Positions 40,668 through 50,077 of a DNA stretch of 64,000 nt are shown piece by piece. The DNA comes from DATBGZ01 sp036557785 (lineage in GTDB: Bacteria > Actinomycetota > Actinomycetes > Mycobacteriales > Micromonosporaceae): NCBI GenBank assembly GCA_036557785.1, contig DATBGZ010000063.1:11059-75058 (forward strand), read 5' to 3'. A program made the translations under genes and the position numbers. The notes below the pieces were generated by a model. It saw nothing but the letters and a program-made list of their open reading frames with translations, ran no database searches and was not told the origin of the DNA. Each line of letters opens with the position of its first letter. Within the stretch, counting starts at the first letter, position 1.

Positions 40668-41608
40668 TGGGAGTCACGGCCGGTATCGTCGGTGAGCTGT
40701 CCGTCAGGCCAGGTGGCGTTGCGGCGCGACCGGGGACCGTGGTCGCTGGGTAGGTCGGCCAGCCGCAGCCGTCGGGCGGGGTCGCCGCCGACGGGCGCCC
40801 ACACGGCGGCTGAGGGATCGGGGGTGGGGCGGGTGGTGGTGGCTACCGGTACCCGGCCCAGGCGCCCCGCCAGCGCGGTGTGGAGGTTGGTCTCGCGGGC
40901 TGGGCTGTGCAGGCTGAACAGGACGGGGTAGACGGGGCCGCCGTCGGCAGCGAGCTGCTCGTAGCCGCCGAGTTTGTCGACGAGGCGGGGCAGGTTCTCG
41001 GTGCCGGTGTCGTACTCGAGGAAGAACCCGACCGTACGACCGTTCTCGTGCCACAGGCCATGCCCATCGGGGAAGACCGCGGTGAACAGGCGCGTCGCGG
41101 TGGGCTCGGACCACCAGCGCACCAGCGCGGTGTCGGGGCGGTTGCGGGCGACGCCCATCAGCGCCGTGAAGAAGCTGTTGACGCCCAGCAGATGCGCCAG
41201 CGTCGGCCGGTGGGCGAGGCGGGCCAGGCGCAGCCGTGCCGCCCGGGCGGTGGCGGGTGGTTCTTCGCGGGCGGCGGCGTGCCAGTCGAGCCCGAGCCGG
41301 CCCAGCGCCCAATGCCCTTGCACGGAGCCACCGCTGCGGGGGCGGGGCAGGGTGAACCGGTCGACCAACTCCAGGCCTCGTAGGTGGGCCAGCCGGCGCT
41401 GGCAGGCGCGCAGCGCCCCGAAGAGGGCATGGTCGATCTGGCCGGTGGTCAGGACCAAGTGCTCGTCAAGAAGGTCGAGCAGCGCCCGGTCACGGGGATA
41501 GATGAGCGGAGTGACGTCAGCGACATCACGAGGACGAGGCGTAGCCGAACGAGGAGCAGGACGGGGTGATGAGGAAGGTGGGTGGTTGATTGACGGATTG
41601 GATGGCAT
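40646..41608 (-). CDS. Replication-relaxation family protein, 320 aa
   Basis: Replic_Relax family: the N-terminal winged-helix part YPRDRALLDLLDEHLVLTTGQI with ACQRRLAHLRGLELVDRF, then the family core HLLGVNSFFTALMGVA and FFLEYDTGTENLPRLVDKL. This family is tied to replication and transfer of Gram-positive plasmids and integrative elements and may act as relaxase-like initiator. It is the downstream-most gene of the minus-strand transfer module. Iteron cluster B lies about 200 nt upstream, between it and the coupling ATPase gene. Confidence 0.85.
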   Translation of the reverse strand: MPSNPSINHPPSSSPRPAPRSATPRPRDVADVTPLIYPRDRALLDLLDEHLVLTTGQIDHALFGALRACQRRLAHLRGLELVDRFTLPRPRSGGSVQGHWALGRLGLDWHAAAREEPPATARAARLRLARLAHRPTLAHLLGVNSFFTALMGVARNRPDTALVRWWSEPTATRLFTAVFPDGHGLWHENGRTVGFFLEYDTGTENLPRLVDKLGGYEQLAADGGPVYPVLFSLHSPARETNLHTALAGRLGRVPVATTTRPTPDPSAAVWAPVGGDPARRLRLADLPSDHGPRSRRNATWPDGQLTDDTGRDSHHVVPES

Positions 41609-41809
41609 GGTTGTGTCGGATACCCCCTCAGGCAGAACCCCCCTTCAAGGGGTGTCTGACCGGCCGGCCTTGTCGTGACGCTGGATCTGGCCTGTGTGGC
41701 CGTCTTGCGCCGCTCCGCCCATCGAGCGGGTGGCTTCGATGTGATCGTGGAGACGATCGTCGGAACGGCCGTCGAACCGATCGTCGAGACGCGCAGCCTG
41801 TGCGGTCGC

Positions 41810-41828
41810 CGGTCAGGTCCGGGTCAGG
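41810..41828. promoter_or_regulatory. Iteron cluster B
   Basis: Two inverted-sense copies, CGGTCAGG at 41810 and GGGTCAGG at 41821, exactly 11 bp apart, just upstream of the replication-relaxation gene. Confidence 0.5.
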
Positions 41829-41855
41829 TTTCCCCCGCCGCCGACGTGGCGTAGC

Positions 41856-44318
41856 TCAGCTGCGACCGTGGGTGGGGCGGCTTCGCCGGGCGATCCGGTC
41901 GGCGCGGCGTTGGCGTTGCTCGGCGGCGGAGCGGCGGGCCATCTCCTCCAGCGGACTGGGTGCCGGGGCGGGGGTGTGGCCGGCGCAGGACAGGCGGATG
42001 GCGGTGGCCTCCCCGACGATCGGCGGTGGTTCGCGGGTGAGCATGGTGAACGCGGGCTGCTCACGGCCGTCGATGACCAGGCGGGCGCCGGCGGTGTGCC
42101 GGTCCAGGTGCGCGAGGTCGTGCTCGTCGAGTTCGGGCAGGGTGTGGGCGGACAGGTCGCGGGCGTCAGCGGGGTCGACGGTGAAGTACAGCTTGTTGCG
42201 GGCGTTGGCGGATGCGGCGGCGGCGATCTCCTTGGGGAGCTGGGCGAGGTCCTGGTGGGCCAGCACGATGCCCAGCCGGTAGCCGCGGGCCTCGGCGAGC
42301 ATGTCGGCGACCGACCCGGGCAGGTTCAGAAAGTTGTGACATTCGTCGATGTATAGGCTTGCGTCGCGTCGCGTGTCTTCGGGTTGGGTGGCGCGGGCGG
42401 TGGCGGCCTGCCACACCCTTGCGACGACCAGCGATCCGAGCACTCGGGTGGTGTCCTCCCCCAGCACGCCTTTCGGCAGCCGTACGAGCAGCAGCCCGCC
42501 GTCGAGGACAGCGCGCATGTCGAATGAGGAGGTGGTGGTGCCGACGGTGTGTTTGACGAAGTCGCGGAGCAGGAACTGGCGCAGCCGGGCGAGCACGGGG
42601 CCGATGACCTGCGCCCTCGTGGCGTCGTTCATCGAGTCGTACCACTGCCAGTAGCCGTGCAGGCCGGCCACGTCCTGCAGGGGGGCGGTGAACTTGGCGC
42701 GGAAGTGGTCGTCGTTGAGCAGCGGCGGCACCAGGCCCAGGGTGGGCAGGGAGTGTTTGAGCAGGGTCAGGCACGCCACCCGCAGGGTGTCGTCGATGCG
42801 CGGACCCCAGTGGCGCTGGAAGATGCGGGCGAAGATGCCGGTCAGGTTGTCCACGGCCAGGTGCGGGTCGTCCCCGTCGAGCGGGTTGAAGTACCCCGAC
42901 CCGTGCTCCAGGCCGGGGTCGATGATGTGCACCCGGTCGGCCGCCGATGCGGGGATGCGGTTGAGGATGTCGCCGATCATGTCGCCGCGCGGGTCGATGA
43001 CCACCGCCCCGCGCCGGGCGCGTACGTCGTCGACGACCATGTTGACGATGACGGTCGACTTGCCGGTGCCGGTCTTGCCGACCAGGTGCAGGTGCTGGCG
43101 CAGATCCTCAGCTGGCAGGCCGACCATGCGTCCGCCGACCTGCGCCCGGCCGAGCCGCCGTACGGTCCGGCCGCCGGAGGGGATGTCGGGCGGCACGGGC
43201 ATCGACTTGGCGCGGGCGCGGGTCAGGCCGGGTACGGCGAGGTCGGTCGGCAGCCCACCAAGGTGGGCCAGCTCAGCCAGGTTGAGGACGAACCCGCGCC
43301 GCAACCTGCGCCCCGCCAACGCCTCGATCGGGTGTGGGAGGCGGAGGCGGCGCAGGGTGTTGCGGGCGGTGTGGGCGGCGAACGCGGCCGCGATCGTGTG
43401 CCCGAGCCCGCGTAACCGTCGGCGCCGGTCGGCCGGTGTGCCGCGCGTTGTGGTGGTGGCGACGGCGTAGCGGACCGCGACTTCGAACAGCGGCCCGGCC
43501 ATCGTCTTGTCCAGCACGAGCCGGATGTCGCGCTCCCGTGCCGGATCCCGCCCCGCGACCGGGATCCGCCGGTCGACGCGCGCCGTGCCGCGGGATGGGC
43601 CGGGCAGGAACAGCTCCAGCAACCCCGTCACCCCACGGGCGGCGAGGTTGAGGGCGCGGACGGCGGGGTCGGGGCGGCCGGTGCGCAGGTCGCCCGCGGC
43701 ACGCCGCGCCCGCCGCACCCGGCGTGCGGAGGCGGGCCGGGCGAGCACTTGTACGCAGGCGTACTCGTCGTCGCGCACCTCCGCGCCAGCGGCGACGAGC
43801 GGCCGCAGCGGGTCCGGCGTCGGCTCGACCCCGAATGGCAGCGTGTCCGTGAGGGCGGGCACCATCGCCCCGCCCGCGACATCGGTGACCTGCAACGGGA
43901 TCGGCGGTACGTCAACGGTCTCAGTGGCGGCGGCGCCGGGCCAGGCGGCCCGTACGCTCGCTTCGACTGCGCTGGGCGGGATCGTGCCGGGCACCCAGAC
44001 GGCGATCTGCAGGCGGCGGCCCTGCCACCGGTACTCCAGGCCGATGTGCGGCGGCCCCCACAGCCGGGCCCGCCACGTCGCCGGCTTGAGGACGCCGGTC
44101 AGGTTGTTCCACCACGCCACCGCGCCGGCCGGGTCGACCTGCGGCGGCGGCGCGATCAGCACCAGCCGCGAGCCGGCGGCGTGGTGGCTGCGGCGGAGGT
44201 TGGCGACCACATTGGACACCACCACGTACCCGCCCACCGTGACGATCACAGCGGCGGCCAGCCACGGCCGGTGTCCCACCCAGGAGGCGGCGCCGGTCAG
44301 CGCGTCGACCGGGTTCAC
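41856..44318 (-). CDS. Type IV secretion coupling ATPase (VirD4/TraD-like), 820 aa
   Basis: Membrane-anchored DNA pump. An N-terminal hydrophobic segment (WLAAAVIVTVGGYVVVSNVVA) is followed by a long domain and then Walker A LVGKTGTGKSTVIVNM, the VIDPRGDMIGDIL segment, and Walker B ASLYIDECHNFLNLP with VLAHQDLAQLP. The C-terminus is basic. It would drive the DNA-protein complex into the secretion channel. It overlaps the VirB4 gene by 4 nt, the typical tight order of actinobacterial T4SS-type integrative elements. Confidence 0.92.
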   Translation of the reverse strand: MNPVDALTGAASWVGHRPWLAAAVIVTVGGYVVVSNVVANLRRSHHAAGSRLVLIAPPPQVDPAGAVAWWNNLTGVLKPATWRARLWGPPHIGLEYRWQGRRLQIAVWVPGTIPPSAVEASVRAAWPGAAATETVDVPPIPLQVTDVAGGAMVPALTDTLPFGVEPTPDPLRPLVAAGAEVRDDEYACVQVLARPASARRVRRARRAAGDLRTGRPDPAVRALNLAARGVTGLLELFLPGPSRGTARVDRRIPVAGRDPARERDIRLVLDKTMAGPLFEVAVRYAVATTTTRGTPADRRRRLRGLGHTIAAAFAAHTARNTLRRLRLPHPIEALAGRRLRRGFVLNLAELAHLGGLPTDLAVPGLTRARAKSMPVPPDIPSGGRTVRRLGRAQVGGRMVGLPAEDLRQHLHLVGKTGTGKSTVIVNMVVDDVRARRGAVVIDPRGDMIGDILNRIPASAADRVHIIDPGLEHGSGYFNPLDGDDPHLAVDNLTGIFARIFQRHWGPRIDDTLRVACLTLLKHSLPTLGLVPPLLNDDHFRAKFTAPLQDVAGLHGYWQWYDSMNDATRAQVIGPVLARLRQFLLRDFVKHTVGTTTSSFDMRAVLDGGLLLVRLPKGVLGEDTTRVLGSLVVARVWQAATARATQPEDTRRDASLYIDECHNFLNLPGSVADMLAEARGYRLGIVLAHQDLAQLPKEIAAAASANARNKLYFTVDPADARDLSAHTLPELDEHDLAHLDRHTAGARLVIDGREQPAFTMLTREPPPIVGEATAIRLSCAGHTPAPAPSPLEEMARRSAAEQRQRRADRIARRSRPTHGRS

Positions 44319-46204
44319 AGCTCATCTCCGTCCACATCGAACTCATCCACATCGGACTCATGGACGTCGAGGCCCGTGGGGGTGGGGACGTCGGGGTCGG
44401 CGCCGACACCTGTCTGCGCCAAGATCCGTTCGGTGGTGGAGGCGACGACCCGGAACGCGACCCGGCTGCTCCCGGCGATCAGGAGAGCTTCGCCCTGGCC
44501 GGCGGCGAGCAGCAGTCGGGCCTCGCCGGCGGTCAGGCCGAACGCGTCGGTGACCGTGTCGATGGCCTGCGGTGCCTGGCGGAGCAGGACCTGGGTGGCG
44601 GCGTTGGACACCACCGCCATCCCGAGGTCGGTGGACAGGACGTCGGCGGCGTCCTGGGTGACGACGGTGATGCCGGCGTTGCGTTTCCTCGAGGCTTTGG
44701 CCATGCGGTAGAGGAAGCGGGCGCCTTCGCCGGTGCGCATGAGCAGCCACGCCTCGTCCACGACGACCAGCCGGCGTGGCGTCTTCCAGCCGGCCCGGGT
44801 GGGGGTGGGGGTGTCGACGTCGCGCCAGATCGCGTCCAGGGCGAGCAGGGTGCCCACGCCGCGCAGCTCGTCGGGGAGCTGCCGCAGCGACCACACCAAC
44901 AGATGCCCGCTCGGGGCGGTGGTGGTGGGTCCGTTGAACAGGTGGGAGAAGTTGCCGGTGGTCCACGGCGACAACCGCGCGGCCAGGCTCGCGGCGGCGG
45001 GGTCGGTGTCCAGTGTGGACGCCAGATCCGCCAGCAGGGGTGCGGGTCGGGTCCAGGTGGCCGGGTCTGAGGTGATCCCCGCGGCCGTGTAGGCGGCGAT
45101 GATGGCCCGGTCCAGCGCGGCCTTCTCCTGCGCCGACAAGGGCTGCCCGCCGGTGTCGGTGCCGAGCATCACCGCGACCAGCGTGTGCAGGAACAAGCCG
45201 CGCCGGGTGAGGGTGTCGGGTCGGCGGGAGCCTGCCGGGACGTCGAGGGGGTTGAGCCGTACGCCGGGGGCGCCGAGTTGCACGACGGTGCCGCCGACGT
45301 GCGCGGCCAGCCGGGTGTACTCGTCCTCCGGGTCGACCACGGCGACCCGCACCCCCGCGTACAGCGACCGCAGGACCTCGAGTTTGACGAAGAACGACTT
45401 GCCCGCACCGCTTCTCGCGAGGACGACGGAGTTGTGGTTGTCCAGGGACCAGCGGTCCCACCACACGACCCCGGGGCTTGCGGTGTTGACCCCGTACAGC
45501 ACCCCACCCGTCGGCGCCTCCTCTCCCGGCAGCGGCCCGGGCAGATCTGCAGCGGCGAGGGGGAAGCCCGCGGCGAGGGCGTCGGTGTCCAGCACCCGCC
45601 GCATCCGCAGGCTGTCGACGCCCAGCGGGAGGGTGGTGGTCCAGCCGTGGTGATGCCGCCAGGTGACCGGCACCAGATCCAGGAGCGTGCCCGCCGCACG
45701 GGCCCGGACCTGCGCCACGGCGTCGGCCAACTCGGCCTGGGTGCGGGCGTGCACGGTGAGGTAGACGCCGGTCTCGAACAGCTTCGCCGCACCCCGGGCG
45801 ACCTTCTCCGCCAGCGCGGCGGCGTCCTCGGCCGCCGCCTCCACCGTCGGATCCTCCAACCGTCCCTTCTGGGCGGTCAGCCGGCGGGTGGACTCGAACC
45901 GGGCCCGCTGCCGCCGCAGCCGGGACGCGGCAACCTGCGGTGGGACGGGGTCGATGTGCACGGCCACGTCCACCCGGCCGGGGAAGCTCAGTATCTGTTC
46001 CAGCCAGGCGGGGCCGACCTCGGCCGGGTAGCCGACCACCGCCAGGGTGGCGGCGTAGTGGTCGCCGACGACGACATGCCGCGGGGTGACCTCCAGCGCC
46101 GCCGGACCCACCGTCCCAGCCAACCCAGCACCGCTCTTGTTAGCCGTACGGGTGGACGTGCCGGCGGTCGGGCGTTTGCCGGCGATGATGTCGAGGATTC
46201 CCAT
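44315..46204 (-). CDS. VirB4-type transfer ATPase, 629 aa
   Basis: Second motor of the mating channel. Walker A LARSGAGKSFFVKL, followed by VAVVDPEDEYTRL; Walker B RRLVVVDEAWLLM and the TVVTQDAADVL segment identify the VirB4/TraC group. The N-terminal part (VVGDHYAATLAVVGYPAEVG) matches the family's first domain. I chose the ATG at 46204, which has GGAG 6 nt upstream; another ATG lies 12 nt before. It is 2 nt downstream of the PrgI gene. Confidence 0.9.
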   Translation of the reverse strand: MGILDIIAGKRPTAGTSTRTANKSGAGLAGTVGPAALEVTPRHVVVGDHYAATLAVVGYPAEVGPAWLEQILSFPGRVDVAVHIDPVPPQVAASRLRRQRARFESTRRLTAQKGRLEDPTVEAAAEDAAALAEKVARGAAKLFETGVYLTVHARTQAELADAVAQVRARAAGTLLDLVPVTWRHHHGWTTTLPLGVDSLRMRRVLDTDALAAGFPLAAADLPGPLPGEEAPTGGVLYGVNTASPGVVWWDRWSLDNHNSVVLARSGAGKSFFVKLEVLRSLYAGVRVAVVDPEDEYTRLAAHVGGTVVQLGAPGVRLNPLDVPAGSRRPDTLTRRGLFLHTLVAVMLGTDTGGQPLSAQEKAALDRAIIAAYTAAGITSDPATWTRPAPLLADLASTLDTDPAAASLAARLSPWTTGNFSHLFNGPTTTAPSGHLLVWSLRQLPDELRGVGTLLALDAIWRDVDTPTPTRAGWKTPRRLVVVDEAWLLMRTGEGARFLYRMAKASRKRNAGITVVTQDAADVLSTDLGMAVVSNAATQVLLRQAPQAIDTVTDAFGLTAGEARLLLAAGQGEALLIAGSSRVAFRVVASTTERILAQTGVGADPDVPTPTGLDVHESDVDEFDVDGDEL

Positions 46205-46206
46205 GT

Positions 46207-47139
46207 TCAACTCCATGCCTTCATGTCGGTGGTGACGACCTGGTCGGGGGTGGCCCGGGCACCGGCCACCGGCGGCGCGTACGGGTCCACCGCCGCCGTG
46301 AGGGCGGCGGTGTAGGCGGGGCCGTCCAACAGCCGGGCCGGCACCCCCAACCCCGACAGCGCCCGCGCGGTGTCCGCGCCGCGGCGGGCGGCACCGCCGC
46401 GCTCACGACCGTCCGAGCCGACGACGACGAGCACGGTGCGCCGCAACGGATCCCGCGTGACGGCGAGCTCGCGCAGGAACCCCGCGTGGTCGACGGCCGC
46501 GTCGGACAGGGCCGGGTGGGGCAGGGCGGGGGCGTCGGCCTCGATGCGGGCGGCGTGGGGTTCGAGGTCGACCCGCTGGGTGGAGACCACGATCTGCGCC
46601 GGCCCCGTGAGGCTGTTGAGCCAGCAGGCCATTCCGTTCAGGAGCGCCGCCTGCTCCGCCCCGGTCCGCAGCGCGAGGTTCACCGTCCCGGCCGCCACTA
46701 CCGCTGCGGCCCTCTCCCCCGTGCGGATCAGGCCGTCGGGGGTGATGGCGTCGGCGGGCAGCCGCAACGGGGCCGGCGCCACCAACGCCCCGACCGTCCT
46801 GACCAGACCGTTGCCCGCCGGGGTGGTGCCGGCCGGTGCCTGAAGGCGCGGGGTGCGGCGCATCCGCAGCGCGGCGCCGAGCCAGGCGTCCATGCCTAAC
46901 CCGTCCCGGCGGCCCAGGGCGATGGCCGCGACGATCCCCGCCACCGGGATCCCCACCATCAGCACCGCGACCGGCGGCAGGTGCGAACCGAACGCCTGGT
47001 ACAGCACCCACATCGCGGCGGCGGCGGTGCCGATAATGACCAGCTGCCGGCCGGTCAGGCCGAACACGATCCGGTCCGGGGTGTCGATGTCGGCCGGCAC
47101 CCCGACGCGGGGCACCGCCTCGTCCGCGTGGTCCCTCAT
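46207..47139 (-). CDS. PrgI-family transfer membrane protein, 310 aa
   Basis: N-terminal PrgI-like region: VPADIDTPDRIVFGLTGRQLVIIG, then two close transmembrane helices (AAAMWVLYQAF, VLMVGIPVAGIVAAIALG). This is the VirB3-like component of Gram-positive type IV systems. The C-terminal 230 residues are soluble and extend well past the usual PrgI domain. The ATG at 47139 overlaps the upstream gene by 4 nt. Confidence 0.82.
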   Translation of the reverse strand: MRDHADEAVPRVGVPADIDTPDRIVFGLTGRQLVIIGTAAAAMWVLYQAFGSHLPPVAVLMVGIPVAGIVAAIALGRRDGLGMDAWLGAALRMRRTPRLQAPAGTTPAGNGLVRTVGALVAPAPLRLPADAITPDGLIRTGERAAAVVAAGTVNLALRTGAEQAALLNGMACWLNSLTGPAQIVVSTQRVDLEPHAARIEADAPALPHPALSDAAVDHAGFLRELAVTRDPLRRTVLVVVGSDGRERGGAARRGADTARALSGLGVPARLLDGPAYTAALTAAVDPYAPPVAGARATPDQVVTTDMKAWS

Positions 47140-48071
47140 CGGGCACCCCTGGTGATGGCCCGGCGGCCGGTGCGGCCCAGCCGGCCCGGCACGACCGACC
47201 GTACGGCCTGCTCGACCAGCAGCACCCGCACCAGATAGGCGCCGATGTTGCCGCCACCGCCGCGCTGCAGCACGAAGCGCTGCATCAGCTTCGGTACCTT
47301 GACCGCGCACCACAGCAGCGATGTCAGCACCATCAGGTTGAGCAGCCCGCTGCCCGGCACGCCGATCAGCACCGCGATCGGCGTCGATGGCGTGAAGAAC
47401 GCGCCCAGCCCGGCCAGCAGCACCAGCGCCTGCAGCAGCTGGGTGCCGATCGTGCCCAGGAAGCTGCGCCACCACAACCTGGCGACCCCGTCGGTCTGCG
47501 GCAGGCTGTGGCACGCCAACGCCAGCGGCGCCGCGACGACCAGGACCAGCAGCACCCCGAACCGGATCAGCCACCCGAACAGGACCGCGGCGAACAGGAA
47601 CACCACCAGACAGGCGATGATCAGCACCAGCACGAACGTGGCCCCCGGCGCGCTCATGCTGCCGATCACCTGGTTGCGGACCGTGGCGGCCGGGTCGATC
47701 CCGGCCAGCAGCCCGTCGGTGATCGCGTCCAACAGCTGCTGGGCGAGCACCAGGATGCGGTGCGCCCAGTCCAGGGAGAAGTTCGCCGCCACCACCCCGA
47801 ACACCAACCGCGGCGCGATGTCCTTGACCGCGTACCGCGACTGCACCGTCTCATGCGTCATCGCGATCGCGAACCCGGCGACGATCGCGATGACATAGCA
47901 GACATTGACGATCCCGAGCATCTGCGACCACAGCCCCGGCACCTGCGGCAGCGTGGTGACATCCGGTACGTACAGCAGGGTGCCGCCCAACACGGCGAGC
48001 AGGCCGTCCAACGCTGCGCCGACCGCCGAACCCAGCCAGTCCAGCAGCTGCTCCATCAACCAACTGACCAT
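47136..48071 (-). CDS. VirB6/TrbL-like multi-pass channel protein, 311 aa
   Basis: About six transmembrane helices, among them VCYVIAIVAGFAIAM, VLVLIIACLVVFLFAAVLFGW, LVLVVAAPLALAC and LVLLAGLGAFF. Position upstream of PrgI and VirB4, and topology, fit the VirB6/TrbL channel component. The C-terminal 50 residues are basic. It starts 3 nt past the stop of the pilin-like gene. Confidence 0.8.
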   Translation of the reverse strand: MVSWLMEQLLDWLGSAVGAALDGLLAVLGGTLLYVPDVTTLPQVPGLWSQMLGIVNVCYVIAIVAGFAIAMTHETVQSRYAVKDIAPRLVFGVVAANFSLDWAHRILVLAQQLLDAITDGLLAGIDPAATVRNQVIGSMSAPGATFVLVLIIACLVVFLFAAVLFGWLIRFGVLLVLVVAAPLALACHSLPQTDGVARLWWRSFLGTIGTQLLQALVLLAGLGAFFTPSTPIAVLIGVPGSGLLNLMVLTSLLWCAVKVPKLMQRFVLQRGGGGNIGAYLVRVLLVEQAVRSVVPGRLGRTGRRAITRGAR

Positions 48072-48074
48072 GGC

Positions 48075-48458
48075 CTACGCCCCGAGGATGTTCTGCAGCT
48101 GGGACATCAACCACGGCGCCAGCAATGCACCGGCATAGCCGATCGCCGCCGCCTTGAACGCCCCCTTGGCCCGCTCCGTCTCCGACGGATCGCCGCCCGC
48201 GGTCATGTACCGGGCAAACCCGATCACCAGGAACAGCGTCGCCACCGCCGCCAGGATCCCCACGATCCAGCCCTGCAGATTCGCGATCACCGTCGGCAGA
48301 TCATTCACCGCCAACAGCCTCGGATCGTCCGGCGCGGCCCACGCCCTCCCCGGAACAGCAAGCACCACAGTGGACACAGTTGCGGCCAACCCGACGATGG
48401 CCCGCAGGCGGCGCGGCACCCACGGCCGACGACGGCAGGGACGGAACTTCTGGGACAT
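48075..48458 (-). CDS. VirB2/TrbC pilin-like protein, 127 aa
   Basis: Signal peptide ending near GRAWA, then two hydrophobic helices (QGWIVGILAAVATLFLVIGFARY and FKAAAIGYAGALLAPWLM) separated by a short charged GGDPSETERAKG loop, the hairpin topology of VirB2/TrbC pilins. I chose the ATG at 48458, about 11 nt after GGAGG. It is the first gene of the minus-strand transfer operon; a CCACAGTGG palindrome lies in its early codons (48365-48373). Confidence 0.78.
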   Translation of the reverse strand: MSQKFRPCRRRPWVPRRLRAIVGLAATVSTVVLAVPGRAWAAPDDPRLLAVNDLPTVIANLQGWIVGILAAVATLFLVIGFARYMTAGGDPSETERAKGAFKAAAIGYAGALLAPWLMSQLQNILGA

Positions 48459-48804
48459 GATGGCGATCACCTCCGCCCCCTTGCGGGGCGAGTCACGGAC
48501 GACGTGGGGACCGCCGCGGCGGGCAACCAGGATCGGGCCGGGTGGGGCGCTCCTCCTTCACAAGGGCGATGGAGATACGGATGTCAGTACCGCCGCCGGC
48601 CCCCGGCCCGACCCGGCTGCCCGCCGGGCGTACGCGGCGCCACCGCCCGTGGGCGGATCAACCACGCACTCCCTAACCGCCTCTGGTCATGTCCTGCGAA
48701 CTAAGGCGGAACCTGACCCGATCCTGACTGGACCTGACCCAAGCCCGACCCAGCGAGCACGTGGTGGTGGTTCGGTAACCCCGGTCCCGGATAGCGTTGG
48801 CCTT
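48459..48804. other. Divergent intergenic region of the transfer operon
   Basis: 346 bp between the pilin-like gene (minus) and the 121-aa gene (plus). It contains iteron cluster C. No gene is seen. The transfer operon promoter should be here, and the iterons lie about 250 bp upstream of its first gene and 50-90 bp upstream of the plus gene. Confidence 0.5.
48712..48751. promoter_or_regulatory. Iteron cluster C, helically phased
   Basis: CCTGACCC at 48712, CCTGACTG at 48723, CCTGACCC at 48733, CCCGACCC at 48744: four direct copies spaced 11, 10 and 11 bp, i.e. one helical turn each. Confidence 0.6.
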
Positions 48805-49170
48805 GTGATCGAGTTGGGCTCCCGGGAGCGGCCGCAGCCAGCGCCATCGCGGGTCGTGTGGGGCTCGCTGGCCAGCCCACGCGAACCGGCCGCCCGGCCA
48901 TGGCTGGATCTGCTGGCGGACGAGGCCGAACCCCGCGTCCTCACCGCCACCGCGCCGGAGTTGGTCGTGTGGTCGTCGTTGTGGCCCGACCGGCCCGATG
49001 ACCAGATCCGCTTCGACCTACGCCCGCGGCCGGACGGCCTCCAGGGTTGCCTGCTGCGCTGGACGCTGCTGACACCCGACGACCTGCCCGACGAGGGCAG
49101 GCTGGGCCGCCTGCGCCCCCGGCTGAACTTCCTGCTGTACGACCGACTGCTGCGTTCGTACAGCCAGTAG
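48805..49170 (+). CDS. Conserved hypothetical protein, possibly SRPBCC-like, 121 aa
   Basis: Soluble protein with PSRVVWGSLASPREP, PELVVWSSLWPDRPDDQIRFDLR and LRWTLLTPDDLP. The helix-then-strand pattern is like START/SRPBCC proteins that bind hydrophobic ligands, and similar proteins are frequent in actinomycetes. The GTG at 48805 is only about 8 nt from a possible -10 (TAGCGT), so the transcript may be leaderless. Confidence 0.68.
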   Translation: MIELGSRERPQPAPSRVVWGSLASPREPAARPWLDLLADEAEPRVLTATAPELVVWSSLWPDRPDDQIRFDLRPRPDGLQGCLLRWTLLTPDDLPDEGRLGRLRPRLNFLLYDRLLRSYSQ

Positions 49171-49259
49171 CTCGGGTGTCAGACCCCCGGTGGAGCACAC
49201 TGCTCCTCAGCTCAGTCGCCACGCGCCGGTGGGGAAGTGTCAGGGATTGTGAGTCCGGA

Positions 49260-49781
49260 TCACCGGTCCAGGGCGATCCAGTAGCGTCGAACGGGACCGT
49301 GCTCGGTGTTGCGGATGCCCTCGAGAATGCCGCCGTTGCGTTCGATGGTGCGGGCCGAGGCGATGTTGTCCGCGAGGCAGGGGATCAGGACACGGTCCAG
49401 ACCGAGGGCGGCTCGGGCCTCCTCGAGCATCTCGCCTAGTGCCCAGCTGGCCAGGCCACGGCGCCGTGCGGAAGGCCGGATGCCGTAGCCGACGTGGCCG
49501 ATGTCGTCGTCGTATATGTGCCGTAGAGCGATGCCTCCCAGGATCCGGCCGTCCTCGACGATCCACCGGGGGGAACCGTGCTTCTCATTCGGACAGGGCG
49601 TTCCGATCGGGTGCACCAGCCGGGTTCGCTTGTGCACCCAGGCGGCGAAGCCATCGGGTGAGTCCACGTCGTCGCCGGCCTCGATGCCGAAGCCGTCTTC
49701 GTGCAAGCCCGGGCCCCAGTCGATGCGGCACGCCACGAAGGCGGCGTGCAGGTGGCTGGTCGGCAGGATCAGTTCGGGCAT
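49260..49781 (-). CDS. GNAT-family N-acetyltransferase, 173 aa
   Basis: GNAT fold: RWIVEDGRILGGIALRHI, then HVGYGIRPSARRRGLASWAL, where RRRGLA is the acetyl-CoA pyrophosphate loop, and ASARTIERNGG near the end. Similar to the YjcF/RimJ-like group acting on small molecules or protein N-termini; substrate unknown. The start at 49781 gives the usual family length. Confidence 0.85.
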   Translation of the reverse strand: MPELILPTSHLHAAFVACRIDWGPGLHEDGFGIEAGDDVDSPDGFAAWVHKRTRLVHPIGTPCPNEKHGSPRWIVEDGRILGGIALRHIYDDDIGHVGYGIRPSARRRGLASWALGEMLEEARAALGLDRVLIPCLADNIASARTIERNGGILEGIRNTEHGPVRRYWIALDR

Positions 49782-50077
49782 GCGGCCAGGGTATTTCCGG
49801 GTAGGCGGTTCAGCGAGCCGCGCGTGGTGTTGCCGGACACTTCGCGGATCCGGCGCAGGCAGGTCCGCGATCTGGCGTCCGGTGAGGTCATGGCGGCGCT
49901 CCCGACGGGCTGCTGCACTTCGATGTCTACTGTGGACAGCTCATGGTGTTCGGAACGGAGCATTGATGGCGCCTGGGGCCAGCGCCGCGACGGCGACATG
50001 GGCCGTGGTCGGTGTTATGAGCGCCGTGCCGACGAGGCCGGCGGCGTGCGTCGAGCGCGGGCGGCACTCCTGATGGT

